Source: Bacillus sp. CHD6a (GTDB lineage Bacteria; Bacillota; Bacilli; Bacillales; Bacillaceae_I). Taken from it: a stretch of 64,000 bases of DNA. A program made the position numbers and the translations under genes. The DNA lies in the NCBI RefSeq assembly GCF_001293645.1, contig NZ_LBMD01000001.1, forward strand, positions 124,001 to 188,000, given 5' to 3'. Shown here piece by piece: positions 50,019 through 58,730 of the stretch (the first letter of the stretch is position 1; the number at the start of each line of letters is the position of its first letter). A model generated the notes under the pieces. That model was not told the DNA's origin. It ran no database searches and was given only the letters and a program-made list of their open reading frames with translations.

Positions 50019-51359
50019 ATGTTTGGGTTATTTGAATACGATCCGGTTTTGTTAAGCCGAATTCTAACAGGTATTACATTGGCTGTACACGTTATCTTCG
50101 CCACTGTCGGCGTCGGAGTGCCCCTTATGATTGCTTTGGCAGAATGGATGGGGATAAAAAGAAATGATGAGCATTACCGCCTTCTTGCAAGAAGATGGGC
50201 CCGTGGATTTGTCATTACCGTGGCAATTGGGGTAGTGACCGGAACCGCTATTGGTTTACAGTTAAGTCTGCTATGGCCAAACTTTATGCAGATGGCTGGG
50301 CATGTTATTAGTCTTCCGTTATTCATGGAAACCTTTGCGTTCTTCTTTGAAGCTATTTTTCTAGGAATCTATTTATATACGTGGGACCGATTTAAAAAGA
50401 AAATTTATCACTTTTTCATCTTGATTCCTGTAGCACTTGGAGCAATGGCTTCAGGCTTCTTTATCACAACGGTGAATGGCTTTATGAATGCACCTAGAGG
50501 ATTTGACCTTGAAAACGGTGTGTTAACCAACATTCGTCCATTAGAAGCAATGTTTAATCCTGCAACCCCCACCAAGGTTGCTCACGTTTTATCTTCGGCG
50601 TATTTAACAACAGCTTTCGTTTTAGCTGCTATAGCAGCATTCGCAATACTACGAGGCAAGAACCATGTGTATCATAAAAAAGCACTTCATCTTACCATGA
50701 CAGCAGCTGCAATCTTTGCTATATCCACAGCGATCATCGGTGATTTCTCAGGTAAGTATCTGGCAAAATATCAACCTGAAAAACTTGCAGCAGCAGAATG
50801 GCACTTTGAGACTACATCACAAGCTCCGTTAATTGTGGGTGGTGTGCTTCAAGAAGATAATGAAGTAAAATACGCATTGGAAATTCCTTACGCCTTAAGT
50901 ATTTTGGCTCACGGTAACCCTGATGCGGAAGTAATAGGTTTAGAAGAATTCCCTGAAGAAGAGCTGCCTCCATTAATCGTCCATTACTTTTTCGATACAA
51001 TGGTCGGAATTGGCATGTTCCTGGCGTTTATATCAATCTTATATGTATTGTTTGCAAAAGTTCGGAAATGGAACGAATGGAACAAGCCTCTGTTGTGGGC
51101 AATCGTTGCGGGTGGACCGCTCGCAGTCCTTGCCATTGAGATGGGTTGGTTTTTTGCGGAACTCGGAAGGCAGCCGTGGTTGCTTGTAGGTTATATGACG
51201 GTCGAACAAGGGGCCACAACTTCAGAACATGTTGATCTAATGATTGTCCTATTCGTTCTTCTTTACATCGTTCTTCTAACAACATGCGCGACTGTATTAC
51301 GGAAAATGTTTAAAAATAACCCGGTGGAGAAAGAACTTCACGATAGGGGCATGGAGTAA
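50019..51359 (+). CDS. cydA: Cytochrome bd-type oxidase subunit I
   Basis: 446 residues with nine predicted membrane helices. It carries heme and quinol sites and reduces oxygen at the membrane. The N-terminal LSRILTGITLAVHVIFATVGVGVPLMIALAEW has the conserved His, and GRQPW occurs in ELGRQPWLLVGYMT. The Q loop is short, as in the YthA / cyanide-insensitive or Geobacillus-type Firmicutes enzymes. AAAGGAGTGG lies before the ATG. First gene of cydABS. Confidence 0.93.
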   Translation: MFGLFEYDPVLLSRILTGITLAVHVIFATVGVGVPLMIALAEWMGIKRNDEHYRLLARRWARGFVITVAIGVVTGTAIGLQLSLLWPNFMQMAGHVISLPLFMETFAFFFEAIFLGIYLYTWDRFKKKIYHFFILIPVALGAMASGFFITTVNGFMNAPRGFDLENGVLTNIRPLEAMFNPATPTKVAHVLSSAYLTTAFVLAAIAAFAILRGKNHVYHKKALHLTMTAAAIFAISTAIIGDFSGKYLAKYQPEKLAAAEWHFETTSQAPLIVGGVLQEDNEVKYALEIPYALSILAHGNPDAEVIGLEEFPEEELPPLIVHYFFDTMVGIGMFLAFISILYVLFAKVRKWNEWNKPLLWAIVAGGPLAVLAIEMGWFFAELGRQPWLLVGYMTVEQGATTSEHVDLMIVLFVLLYIVLLTTCATVLRKMFKNNPVEKELHDRGME

Positions 51360-51371
51360 GGGGGTTGAAGA

Positions 51372-52385
51372 ATGACTTATGAAATAATTGGAATTACTGT
51401 TCTGTGGACGTTTTTGTACGGGTATTTAATTGTAGCATCCATTGATTTTGGCGCTGGTTTCTTTAGTTATTATTCCACCATTACAAAGAAAAACCACTTA
51501 ATTAACAAAGTAATCGTTCGTTACCTCTCCCCTGTTTGGGAGGTAACGAACGTGTTCCTAGTTTTCTTCTTTATAGGAATAGTAGGCTTTTTCCCATCTA
51601 CTGCCTATTACTATGGAACAACCTTGTTAGTTCCAGGAAGCATCGCCATTGTGCTATTGGCTATACGTGGATCATATTATGCTTTTCATCACTATGGGGA
51701 AAAAGGGAACAATTTTTATCAAGCTTTATATGGGGCAACTGGTCTCTTGATTCCTGCTTCTCTTTCTGTTGTGCTTACCATTTCAGAGGGGGGCTTCATT
51801 TACAAATATGAAGACTCGGTATGGCTTGATTATGGAGCACTTTTCACTAGTTTCTATTCTTGGGCAGTAGTCATCTTGGCGCTTGTAAGTGTACTCTACA
51901 TTTCTGCTTATTTCTTAGCATTTTATGCTAAAGCAGCACGAGACGAAAATGCATTTGAAGTATTAAGAAAATATGCATTAAACTGGAGTCTTCCAACCAT
52001 TCTTGCCAGTGTTCTTGTATTCTTCGCTTTAAGTGACCATAACCCAGAACACTTTGATAATATGTTGGGACTTTCCTGGATGTTCAGTCTTTCGTTTCTC
52101 TTTTTCCTAGGAGCGGTTTATCTTATGTGGAAAAAGAAACGCCTTGGTGTAGCTTTTATCTTAGTAATGTTCCAATTTGCAACGGCCTTCTTCGGTTACG
52201 GTGCATCTCATATGCCATACTTGCTATATCCGTATTTGACAATCTATGACGGATTTACGAATGAAGCCATGGCTGTAGCATTAATTACGGCTTTCATTGC
52301 GGGATTGTTTCTGCTAATCCCTTCATTGTATCTATTAATGCGACTATTCTTATTTGACAACAAGTACGTACAAGGAAAAAAATAA
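51372..52385 (+). CDS. cydB: Cytochrome bd-type oxidase subunit II
   Basis: 337 residues, eight to nine membrane helices, 12 bases after cydA. The start YEIIGITVLWTFLYGYLIVASIDFGAGFFSYYS carries the family's FGAG motif; VIVRYLSPVWEVTNVFLVFFFIGIVGFFP and the C-terminal FGYGASHMPYLLYPYLTIYDGFTN are typical of Firmicutes CydB/YthB proteins. It binds no heme of its own and pairs with CydA. AGGGGGTTG precedes the ATG. Confidence 0.92.
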   Translation: MTYEIIGITVLWTFLYGYLIVASIDFGAGFFSYYSTITKKNHLINKVIVRYLSPVWEVTNVFLVFFFIGIVGFFPSTAYYYGTTLLVPGSIAIVLLAIRGSYYAFHHYGEKGNNFYQALYGATGLLIPASLSVVLTISEGGFIYKYEDSVWLDYGALFTSFYSWAVVILALVSVLYISAYFLAFYAKAARDENAFEVLRKYALNWSLPTILASVLVFFALSDHNPEHFDNMLGLSWMFSLSFLFFLGAVYLMWKKKRLGVAFILVMFQFATAFFGYGASHMPYLLYPYLTIYDGFTNEAMAVALITAFIAGLFLLIPSLYLLMRLFLFDNKYVQGKK

Positions 52386-52398
52386 GGAGGTTCTTTAC

Positions 52399-52500
52399 AT
52401 GGAAAACTTCTTGATTATGTATGCTTCACCATTGATAGTGGCTGCTGGTATCTTTGTTCTATTCTTTTGGGGAGCTAAGGGGAAAGAAAAATATAAATAA
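52399..52500 (+). CDS. cydS: Cytochrome bd small subunit CydS-like, 33 residues
   Basis: An ATG at 52399 with AAGGAGG eight bases ahead opens 33 codons: MENFLIMYASPLIVAAGIFV, the rest of one membrane helix (LFFWGA), and a basic end KGKEKYK. It begins 13 bases after the cydB stop and just before the operon terminator. Single-helix peptides of this size in this position are the CydS subunit found in Geobacillus-type cytochrome bd, where it caps the heme b558 region. Short length makes this rest on position and topology. Confidence 0.75.
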   Translation: MENFLIMYASPLIVAAGIFVLFFWGAKGKEKYK

Positions 52501-52504
52501 CATT

Positions 52505-52543
52505 TAAAAACTGCTTTCCTGAAATGGGGAAAGCAGTTTTTTA
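52505..52543. terminator. Bidirectional terminator after cydABS
   Basis: Stem AAAACTGCTTTCC / GGAAAGCAGTTTT with a 9-base loop and T run, between convergent cydS and Nudix genes. Confidence 0.9.
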
Positions 52544-52546
52544 GTG

Positions 52547-53188
52547 TTAAGAAATCTTATTAATAATGGCATTTAATACATCTCTGTAAAAATCATCGCT
52601 ATGCGGAACAAAATCGGCTTTGTTTACCTTCCATTTACTCGCTGCAATCTTGCCGTCTTTATTTTCAAATAATCCTTCAATTAATATTGTATCTTGATTA
52701 TCTTTAAACCATAAATTCATAAATTCATCTATAGGAACAAGGTACATTCCACTCACCTCTTCCTGTTGAAGCGTAAACTCATGAAACGGAATCACTCTTT
52801 TCAGTAAAAATACATGCGCATGCTCTTTATCAATGAATTCCCCCAATATTTTCTCATATGGAAATATCCCTAGATAATGTAACTCTTCTATCGTTACATT
52901 CAAACCTATTTCTTCTTTCACTTCCCTTATCCCATCTTCTATCCTTTCATTATGTAACAGGTGTCCTGCCGCTGTTATATCTAATAGTCCCGGATAGTCT
53001 TTTTTAGACTCGCTTCTGAGTTGGAAGTAAAGATAGTTTTTCCCGTCTATTTCAGCAACCAGCCAAAAGTGAAACGTTTCATGCCAATATCCTTTTTTGT
53101 GGACCTCTTCTCTTGAAGCGATTCTAACAAATTCCCTTTGTTTGGTGAAAACTTTAAATTGTTCTGGTTCTCCCACGTTCACCTTCAA
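52547..53188 (-). CDS. Nudix hydrolase
   Basis: 213 residues. The Nudix box spans AGHLLHNERIEDGIREVKEEIGLNV (G-x5-E-x7-REVxEEIG; the second Gly of the usual GG is His). The N-terminal part (QREFVRIASREEVHKKGYWHETFHFWLV) and the total length place it with IPP-isomerase-like / YfcD-type Nudix proteins, which often act on nucleotide sugars or isoprenoid diphosphates. The substrate is unknown. It is convergent with cydABS. Confidence 0.78.
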   Translation of the reverse strand: MKVNVGEPEQFKVFTKQREFVRIASREEVHKKGYWHETFHFWLVAEIDGKNYLYFQLRSESKKDYPGLLDITAAGHLLHNERIEDGIREVKEEIGLNVTIEELHYLGIFPYEKILGEFIDKEHAHVFLLKRVIPFHEFTLQQEEVSGMYLVPIDEFMNLWFKDNQDTILIEGLFENKDGKIAASKWKVNKADFVPHSDDFYRDVLNAIINKIS

Positions 53189-53435
53189 CTCCTTACTGCT
53201 ACTTATTTATTCTACAAAACTGATTTATTAATGACTTTCTTTAACAATATCTAATTTACCAGCAATCTATCAACCTAAAATTAATTTCATGAATTCAGGA
53301 AATAATTTTGATATAACAATATTTTGTTTTTGTAAAATAACACCCACATTGCGAGTAGTTATACTTGTCCATTATACTAAGATAACAATAGCTTGAATGC
53401 CGATAATTATTTCCCGATTTATAGTTACATAAAAA
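53189..53435. other. AT-rich gap before the MITE-like repeat
   Basis: About 250 bases, AT-rich, holding the Nudix promoter side and no recognisable gene or RNA. Confidence 0.4.
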
Positions 53436-53460
53436 AAGCGATCCCATTTAAGGATCGCTT
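53436..53460. repeat. Terminator hairpin, left copy of a 25-bp direct repeat
   Basis: Stem AAGCGATCC / GGATCGCTT around CATTTAA; identical to 53671-53695 and directly abutting the left end of the repeat element. Confidence 0.8.
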
Positions 53461-53670
53461 CAGTGTGTAGACAAAGCTAAAAATAGTGAAATTCTCTAGT
53501 TGATCGCAGTGGAAGGAGCGAAGACTCCTGCGGGAGGAAAGGACATGGAAGACCCCGCAGGGCGTAGCCCGAGGAGGCTTCCGGACTGCCCGCGGAAAGC
53601 GAAGCTCCTGCAACGGAGATCAACTCTTCCAACAGATAACCTAACTAGTTTATAGTTTGTCGACAGTCTG
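53461..53670. mobile_element. MITE-like GC-rich repeat with CAGnnTGTnGACAAA ends
   Basis: 210 bases. The ends are imperfect inverted repeats: CAGTGTGTAGACAAA on the left and TTTGTCGACAGTCTG on the right (12 of 15 match). The core is much richer in G+C than the surroundings and is itself self-complementary (GTTGATCGCAGTGGAAGG ... GGAGATCAAC). It contains GACCCCGCAGGGCGTAGCCC and GCGGAAAGCGAAGC, also found in the repeat at 59747-60016. I know similar short repeats from many Bacillus genomes. It carries no gene. Confidence 0.7.
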
Positions 53671-53695
53671 AAGCGATCCCATTTAAGGATCGCTT
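53671..53695 (-). terminator. Terminator of the YeeE gene, right copy of the 25-bp direct repeat
   Basis: Same 25 bases as 53436-53460, 13 bases from the 53709 stop, so this copy ends the minus-strand transporter gene. Confidence 0.8.
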
Positions 53696-53708
53696 TTCTT
53701 ATGTGTTC

Positions 53709-54971
53709 TTAACATACTGAATCAGTTGGTTTTGGATTTTTTAATCCGAAAAGAGGACGAATAAATAATGCTAACAATGTTCCAAGCATGGCCATGACCA
53801 TCCATACCCAACCGTGTAAACTGAAGGATGCAATTCCTCCAAAGTATGCTCCTATATTACAACCAAAGGCAAGTCTTGCACCGTAGCCCATTAATAACCC
53901 ACCAACAATGGAAGCTCCTGCGATGCCAGGTTTAATTTTCTTCGGTTTAAAGGTACCTTGTGCACTGGCTGCAATAAAGGCTACTAAGATGATTCCAAAG
54001 TTCATCACACTAGTTGAATCAGCCAACACTGTTTGAGTTAAAGCTTCTCCGTTTGCTCCGCCAAAATATCCCCAACTGGAAACATCTATACCTACCAGCA
54101 TTAATGCCTTCCCTCCCCAAAGGGCGAATGCAGATGTGATACCCCAAGGATTTCCTCGTACTGCTAATGTAAGAGCGTTAAGAAGTGCTAAGATGATAGC
54201 AGCCGCAAATAAAGGCCAAGAACCTCGCACTACCTTTCTCCACCCGGTTGTTGTTGCCAATGGCTTCATGTTTGGCGGGTTTTTTCGCTTTGCTATTTGT
54301 ACAGTTACCCAGTAAATACCCGCAAACAGTGCCATTTGGACCGACCATCCGCCAAAGTACCCAAGACCAGTAGATTCAGCAATTGAAATAGGCGGAAGTG
54401 CAGGGGTATCTTCCATCCAAAACGTAAAGTGATAGGCTCCAATAACAGACCCAACGATGAAAGAAAGTAGCGTTAAGATCATGGAAGAAGAGCCTCCCCC
54501 CACCGAGTAAAGGGTACCAGATGCGCATCCACTTCCCAGCTGCATCCCAATACCAAACATGAAAGCACCAACTAACACACTTACTCCTACAGGTGATACA
54601 TACCCTGTCGGTGTACTACCAGTAAAACTAAAACCTGTGCTTAAAATGATAGCAAACAATGTAGTTGCGACCGCCAGCATCACCATATGCGCCTGCAGTC
54701 CCTGTACATTTCCTACAGACATCAAGCGCCTGAATGCAGATGTAAATCCAAAGCGAGCATGCAATAGTGTTACACCGAGCGCCAAGCCAATAATATATAA
54801 CGTCCCTTGAACCCAATCTGTTGTAGCGACAATTGTTATGAAAAGAATGATGCTTGCTAGTACCCCAATCGTCAAGAAAGGTTTTTGTATAGGATTTAAT
54901 TTAGCAACAATAGTTGTTGGCTGTTTTTCATATCGGACAGTATTATAAGCTGTTCCCGCCAATTCAATCAC
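53709..54971 (-). CDS. YeeE/YedE-family sulfur (thiosulfate) transporter
   Basis: 420 residues, about 10-12 membrane helices. Two repeats each carry the Cys-containing pore motif of the Sulf_transp family: GIGMQLGSGCASGTLYSVGGG and GARLAFGCNIGAYFGGIASFSLHG. In thiosulfate transporters these cysteines relay the substrate. No tusA or rhodanese gene adjoins, so the exact substrate (thiosulfate or another sulfur compound) is inferred from the family. Monocistronic, ended by the hairpin at 53671-53695. Confidence 0.85.
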   Translation of the reverse strand: MIELAGTAYNTVRYEKQPTTIVAKLNPIQKPFLTIGVLASIILFITIVATTDWVQGTLYIIGLALGVTLLHARFGFTSAFRRLMSVGNVQGLQAHMVMLAVATTLFAIILSTGFSFTGSTPTGYVSPVGVSVLVGAFMFGIGMQLGSGCASGTLYSVGGGSSSMILTLLSFIVGSVIGAYHFTFWMEDTPALPPISIAESTGLGYFGGWSVQMALFAGIYWVTVQIAKRKNPPNMKPLATTTGWRKVVRGSWPLFAAAIILALLNALTLAVRGNPWGITSAFALWGGKALMLVGIDVSSWGYFGGANGEALTQTVLADSTSVMNFGIILVAFIAASAQGTFKPKKIKPGIAGASIVGGLLMGYGARLAFGCNIGAYFGGIASFSLHGWVWMVMAMLGTLLALFIRPLFGLKNPKPTDSVC

Positions 54972-55194
54972 ACCTTTTCATATTGTTTTTATCGGAATTA
55001 ATTTGTTGTACAAATGATAACTTCTTTCTAACCTCTTGTAAACCTTTCTGCTTTCATTCTATTTTTCTCTGAAAATTTGACTTTTTCATCTATTTATCTA
55101 TAATACGATTAATCTATCGAAATCTATGTAAGTTGATTATTTAGTCGAATTGAATTAAACTAATGTGGAATTCTTTTTGGAAGGAGTGAGAAAT

Positions 55195-55941
55195 ATGAAG
55201 TACCCTATTTCCATTTTTATAATGGATGTGACAAACTCTTCAAAAAATTGGGACGAAATAACAGCCTATTTAGGAGAAATGGAAGGCCTTGTGCGAAGGT
55301 GGACAAGAGGACTCCCCCATGCACAGGTTAAACACCGACTAGGAGACGAAATTGTCGGGTTGTTTGATCATTATTCTACTGCATATACAGTTGCATTTTA
55401 TATAAGCCAAATTTGGAAATACAAAGAACAGCCTCCCTACTTCGGTATCACATTTGGAACAGTTGACTCAAGCTTACAAGAAATTGATTTAGATAAATGG
55501 AATCATCCGCTTATGCGTCAGGCTCGGGTAGCTAATGAAAAAATAAAGCACTCCTCCCAACGTTTATCCATGTTATTGCTCCCAGATGATGAATACATGG
55601 AGAATACGTCATTAGGAATGGCAAATTTGCTTTTATCCTATCAGCATAAATTTATGAAGGACCAAACCGCCTTGCAGCAATTAATATCAACGCTGTACGC
55701 CATCCTTGATGAGCAAAAAGCCATAGCAAGGCTAGTAAATAAGTCGCCTTCTACTATCTCTAGTCACTATAAAAAAGGGAATTGTGAGATAATATTGAAT
55801 ACCTTGTACACGCTTCAAGAAACTTTTGATAAATTAGAATCAACCAGCTTTGGAACCCAACCGCAAAATATTACAAAAGAGTTGACCCAAACGATTAAAA
55901 ATGAGCTTTATAAGAATATCGATTCAATCATTTCTATATGA
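55195..55941 (+). CDS. SatD-like protein
   Basis: 248 residues from the ATG at 55195 (GGAAGGAGTG upstream; an ATG-less longer frame from 55165 is less likely). The N-terminal half (KYPISIFIMDVTNSSKNWDEITAYLGEMEGLV, KHRLGDEIVGLFDHYSTAYTVAF) resembles the SatD family, with a nucleotide-cyclase-like feel; the C-terminal LYAILDEQKAIARLVNKSPSTISSHYKKGN is a helix-turn-helix. SatD proteins are linked to acid tolerance in streptococci, but the activity is unknown. It is followed after 25 bases by a DUF3307 gene, a pairing often seen. Confidence 0.7.
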   Translation: MKYPISIFIMDVTNSSKNWDEITAYLGEMEGLVRRWTRGLPHAQVKHRLGDEIVGLFDHYSTAYTVAFYISQIWKYKEQPPYFGITFGTVDSSLQEIDLDKWNHPLMRQARVANEKIKHSSQRLSMLLLPDDEYMENTSLGMANLLLSYQHKFMKDQTALQQLISTLYAILDEQKAIARLVNKSPSTISSHYKKGNCEIILNTLYTLQETFDKLESTSFGTQPQNITKELTQTIKNELYKNIDSIISI

Positions 55942-55966
55942 TTATTTATAGGAAGGAGCGTTGGAA

Positions 55967-56839
55967 ATGATAATCCTTTCCCTTATCTTAGCCCACTTAA
56001 TGGCCGATTTTTATTTTCAGACAGAGCACATGGTGAAGGAAAAACGGAAATTTTTAAAGCTCCATTTATTTCATCATGCTGCTATCTTTCTTATTCCTCT
56101 TCTCGTCATTTACTTCTATCAAGGAAAGGATTTGATGAGAGAGGTCTTGTTGCCTACCATACTTTTAGTGGGAATTCACGGGGGTATTGATTACTTTAAG
56201 ATCTCTATCCAGGAAAAGACAAGTAAATTAGTACGAAAAAATGCCTGGAATCTTGGCTTATTTATTATAGATCAACTATTTCATGTGATTACTATTTTGG
56301 TAGTCTGTTACTTTACATTACAAGTAGATTTAAAGACTACCTTCCATTCTATTCTATTACTACTCCACTTAAAAGAAGGCTTACGACCTGAGATTGGGTT
56401 GTTTGAGGGTCTTTTGTTTTTAATCATAATGTTAATACTATGTACCACTGTAACAGGCCATCTTATAAGAATTCTGCTTGGATCACTAACTAAACATATC
56501 TCCCTTTTTGAAGGAAAATACACATTGAAAGATCTTGCCGTCAGTTCTAATAGTGAAAAAAATATGTCAGAGGAATATACATATATGGTGATGAAACACC
56601 AGGACCTATCGCGTGGAAAAGTGATTGGGTATCTCGAAAGATTGTTAGTAGTAGCATTAATATTGATGGGCTCTTTTTCTGCGGTTGGATTCATTGTTGC
56701 AGCAAAGTCACTTACTCGTTTCAAACAGATGGATGACCGCGATTGGGCGGAGTATTTTTTGTTAGGGACACTTACATCCTTCCTATTTGCAATCATTTTC
56801 GGAGTGTTGTTGAAGATAGTATTCTTCGGTTCTTACTAG
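55967..56839 (+). CDS. DUF3307 membrane protein
   Basis: 290 residues from the ATG at 55967 (GGAAGGAG eight bases ahead). The N-terminal LILAHLMADFYFQTEHMVKEKRKFLKLHLFHHAAIFLIPLLVIYF is diagnostic for DUF3307; about seven membrane helices follow. A conserved HLIRILLGSL and a soluble loop (residues 190-225) separate the halves. The function is unknown. It forms an operon with the SatD-like gene and ends at a very strong hairpin. Confidence 0.8.
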   Translation: MIILSLILAHLMADFYFQTEHMVKEKRKFLKLHLFHHAAIFLIPLLVIYFYQGKDLMREVLLPTILLVGIHGGIDYFKISIQEKTSKLVRKNAWNLGLFIIDQLFHVITILVVCYFTLQVDLKTTFHSILLLLHLKEGLRPEIGLFEGLLFLIIMLILCTTVTGHLIRILLGSLTKHISLFEGKYTLKDLAVSSNSEKNMSEEYTYMVMKHQDLSRGKVIGYLERLLVVALILMGSFSAVGFIVAAKSLTRFKQMDDRDWAEYFLLGTLTSFLFAIIFGVLLKIVFFGSY

Positions 56840-56909
56840 CAAATCATATATAAGGGTTAATAGATTTTTAAAAGATAATAGAAAAAAGGTATATACCCTG
56901 TCCGATTCT

Positions 56910-56959
56910 ATCTGAAAGACAATGACTGATTTAAAGGTTTCAGTCATTGTCTTTCAGAT
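56910..56959 (+). terminator. 20-bp perfect hairpin after the DUF3307 gene
   Basis: ATCTGAAAGACAATGACTGA pairs perfectly with 56940-56959 across a 10-base loop; TTTTAAAT follows. A second hairpin with T tail (AAACAGCACTAT / ATAGTGTTGTTT type) lies at 56970-56998 and faces the convergent cupin gene. Confidence 0.85.
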
Positions 56960-57017
56960 TTTAAATGAAAAACAACACTATAAGGACATAGTGCTGTTTT
57001 CCTCTGCATTCCTGGCT

Positions 57018-57566
57018 TTAGTAACCGTATTCTTCAGCAGCCTCGGCATCAGCTTTGGTAGGATGAACCGTACCAAACGGGTGATTTGGAGGGGCATAAA
57101 TCGAATAAAGCTTTAATGGAGTATTACCAGTATTGGTCAGGTTATGCCAAGTGCCGGCTGGAATCACTATTGCATAATCATCTACAACCATTCTTTCAAA
57201 ATTAAGATTATTTTTATCTTCTCCCATCTGCACAATTCCCTGTCCCTGTTCTAAACGGAGAAATTGATCAACATCTGGGTGCATTTCTAATCCTATATCC
57301 TCTCCTGGATTTATGCTCATCAATGTTATTTGAAATTGTGTTCCGGTCCATAAGGCAGTTCGAAACGTATTGTTTTGTAAAGTAGCCTGGTTGATGTCTG
57401 TAACAAATGGGTTTGGACCATAGTCTGTTAACTCAATAGCCCTAAAATTGTTGTTCGAATGATAAGCATTATACACCGTATTTGGCCAGTAACTGTTTCT
57501 AACATAATTGTATGCATACGGATTTGCAGCATAAGGATACGGATGAAAATTTGTTGGATAAAACAT
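57018..57566 (-). CDS. Cupin-domain protein with Tyr/Asn-rich N-terminus
   Basis: 182 residues. The first 40 are rich in Tyr, Pro and Asn (YPTNFHPYPYAANPYAYNYV), like spore-coat-associated proteins. Residues 70-165 are a cupin: LMSINPGEDIGLEMHPDVDQFLRLEQGQGIVQMG, then VVDDYAIVIPAGTWHNLTNTGNTPLKLYSIYAPPNHPFGTVH, with His and Glu in ligand positions. Similar proteins in Bacilli are sometimes spore proteins or sugar-epimerase-like. I infer a spore or surface link only from composition. Confidence 0.75.
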   Translation of the reverse strand: MFYPTNFHPYPYAANPYAYNYVRNSYWPNTVYNAYHSNNNFRAIELTDYGPNPFVTDINQATLQNNTFRTALWTGTQFQITLMSINPGEDIGLEMHPDVDQFLRLEQGQGIVQMGEDKNNLNFERMVVDDYAIVIPAGTWHNLTNTGNTPLKLYSIYAPPNHPFGTVHPTKADAEAAEEYGY

Positions 57567-57654
57567 TCCTTCATCTCCTTCTTAAAACTCATTAAATTAT
57601 CCTATTCATTTTTACAGGAAAAGTACGTGATAAGGGTAGGTTTAATTCAGATCA

Positions 57655-57692
57655 TAAAAAAAGCCTATTTCTTTAAAAAAAGAAACAGGCTG
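57655..57692 (-). terminator. Terminator after the ring-cleaving dioxygenase gene
   Basis: Stem AGCCTATTTCTTT / AAAGAAACAGGCT (one mismatch) with a short loop, followed on the minus strand by TTTTTTT. Confidence 0.85.
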
Positions 57693-57701
57693 TATCAAAG
57701 A

Positions 57702-58682
57702 TTATTCTTTTGTAAATTCTTTTGTACTTCTTACAGTATCAATTGGTCTGACAAGCTTTTCAATTTGCTCGCGTTTCGGTTCAAGGAACGGAGGCAAAGA
57801 GAGTTTCTCTCCTAATGTTTCATACGGCTCATCCCCCATGAATCCTGGGCCGTCCGTTGCGAACTCAAATAAAATCTGAGGCGCAACTCGTGCGTATAAC
57901 GATTCAAAGAAATAACGATCCACATGTCCTGATGTGTTAAAGCCAAACCCTTTCAATCTTGCATCCCACTCATCAATGACAGCTCGATTGTCTACTCGGA
58001 ATGCCGCATGGTGAACGGTACCGAATCCTTGCTGCGCTTGAGGAAGTGTGTCATTATGTTCTACAACCAGTCGGGCACCATTGCCTCCTTCTCCTACCTC
58101 AAATAAATATGTGTTACCAATTTGATCTATTTCTTTAAAAAGTAAGACTTTCTCTAATACTTCCTTAAAGAAGTCAAAATTAGCTACACGAATGTGAAGA
58201 GGTCCTAGTCCTGTGATGGCATATTCTAAAGGAATGGGCCCATTCTGCCATGGCGTACCCGGCTCCACCCCTTTATTGTTTTCATCGGAAACTAACTGAT
58301 ACTGTTGGTCATCAAAGTCTACAAATGACAGGGTCTTGGTCCCAAACTGTTCTTTAATGCCTTCATGCTTTACCTTTAGACGGTCAAAACGGTCCACCCA
58401 ATATGTTAATGCTTTGTCGGATGGCACTCTGAAGCCTGTCTTGGAAATTTCATTAGTTCCATGGTTTCCTTTTGGAATACCAGGGAAATCAAAGAATGTC
58501 ATATCTGTTCCCGGACTTCCTGAGTCATCTGCGAAAAATAGATGGTAAGTTTGTATATCATCTTGATTAACTGTCTTTTTTACTAGCCTCATACCAAGTA
58601 CATATGTGAAAAATTCGTAATTCTTTTCAGCGCTGCTGGTTATTGCTGTTACGTGATGAATACCTTTTAAACCGTTTATCAT
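57702..58682 (-). CDS. Ring-cleaving dioxygenase, MhqA/MhqO-like
   Basis: 326 residues from the ATG at 58682 (GGGGAG six bases ahead). Two VOC modules are visible: GIHHVTAITSSAEKNYEFFTYVLGMRLVKKTVNQDD with the first metal His, and GPLHIRVANFDFFKEVLEK, HHAAFRVDNRAVIDEWDARL, YFFESLYARVAPQILFEFATDGPGF with the second His and the Glu. Such proteins cleave hydroquinone rings and protect from quinones in B. subtilis (MhqA, MhqO). A nearly perfect palindrome upstream (58711-58730) matches the MhqR operator, which supports quinone-triggered expression. The mhqR gene is not in the window. Confidence 0.88.
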   Translation of the reverse strand: MINGLKGIHHVTAITSSAEKNYEFFTYVLGMRLVKKTVNQDDIQTYHLFFADDSGSPGTDMTFFDFPGIPKGNHGTNEISKTGFRVPSDKALTYWVDRFDRLKVKHEGIKEQFGTKTLSFVDFDDQQYQLVSDENNKGVEPGTPWQNGPIPLEYAITGLGPLHIRVANFDFFKEVLEKVLLFKEIDQIGNTYLFEVGEGGNGARLVVEHNDTLPQAQQGFGTVHHAAFRVDNRAVIDEWDARLKGFGFNTSGHVDRYFFESLYARVAPQILFEFATDGPGFMGDEPYETLGEKLSLPPFLEPKREQIEKLVRPIDTVRSTKEFTKE

Positions 58683-58710
58683 AAGGATCTCCCCTTTATT
58701 TTGATGCAAT

Positions 58711-58730
58711 TTATCTTGAATTCGAGATAA
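58711..58730. promoter_or_regulatory. MhqR-type operator
   Basis: TTATCTTGAATTCGAGATAA, a 20-bp palindrome with one mismatch pair, 28 bases before the dioxygenase start. It resembles the B. subtilis MhqR box (TATCTcGAATTCgAGATA, from memory). The same bases also contain the final stop of the divergently oriented-upstream NERD frame. Confidence 0.65.
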
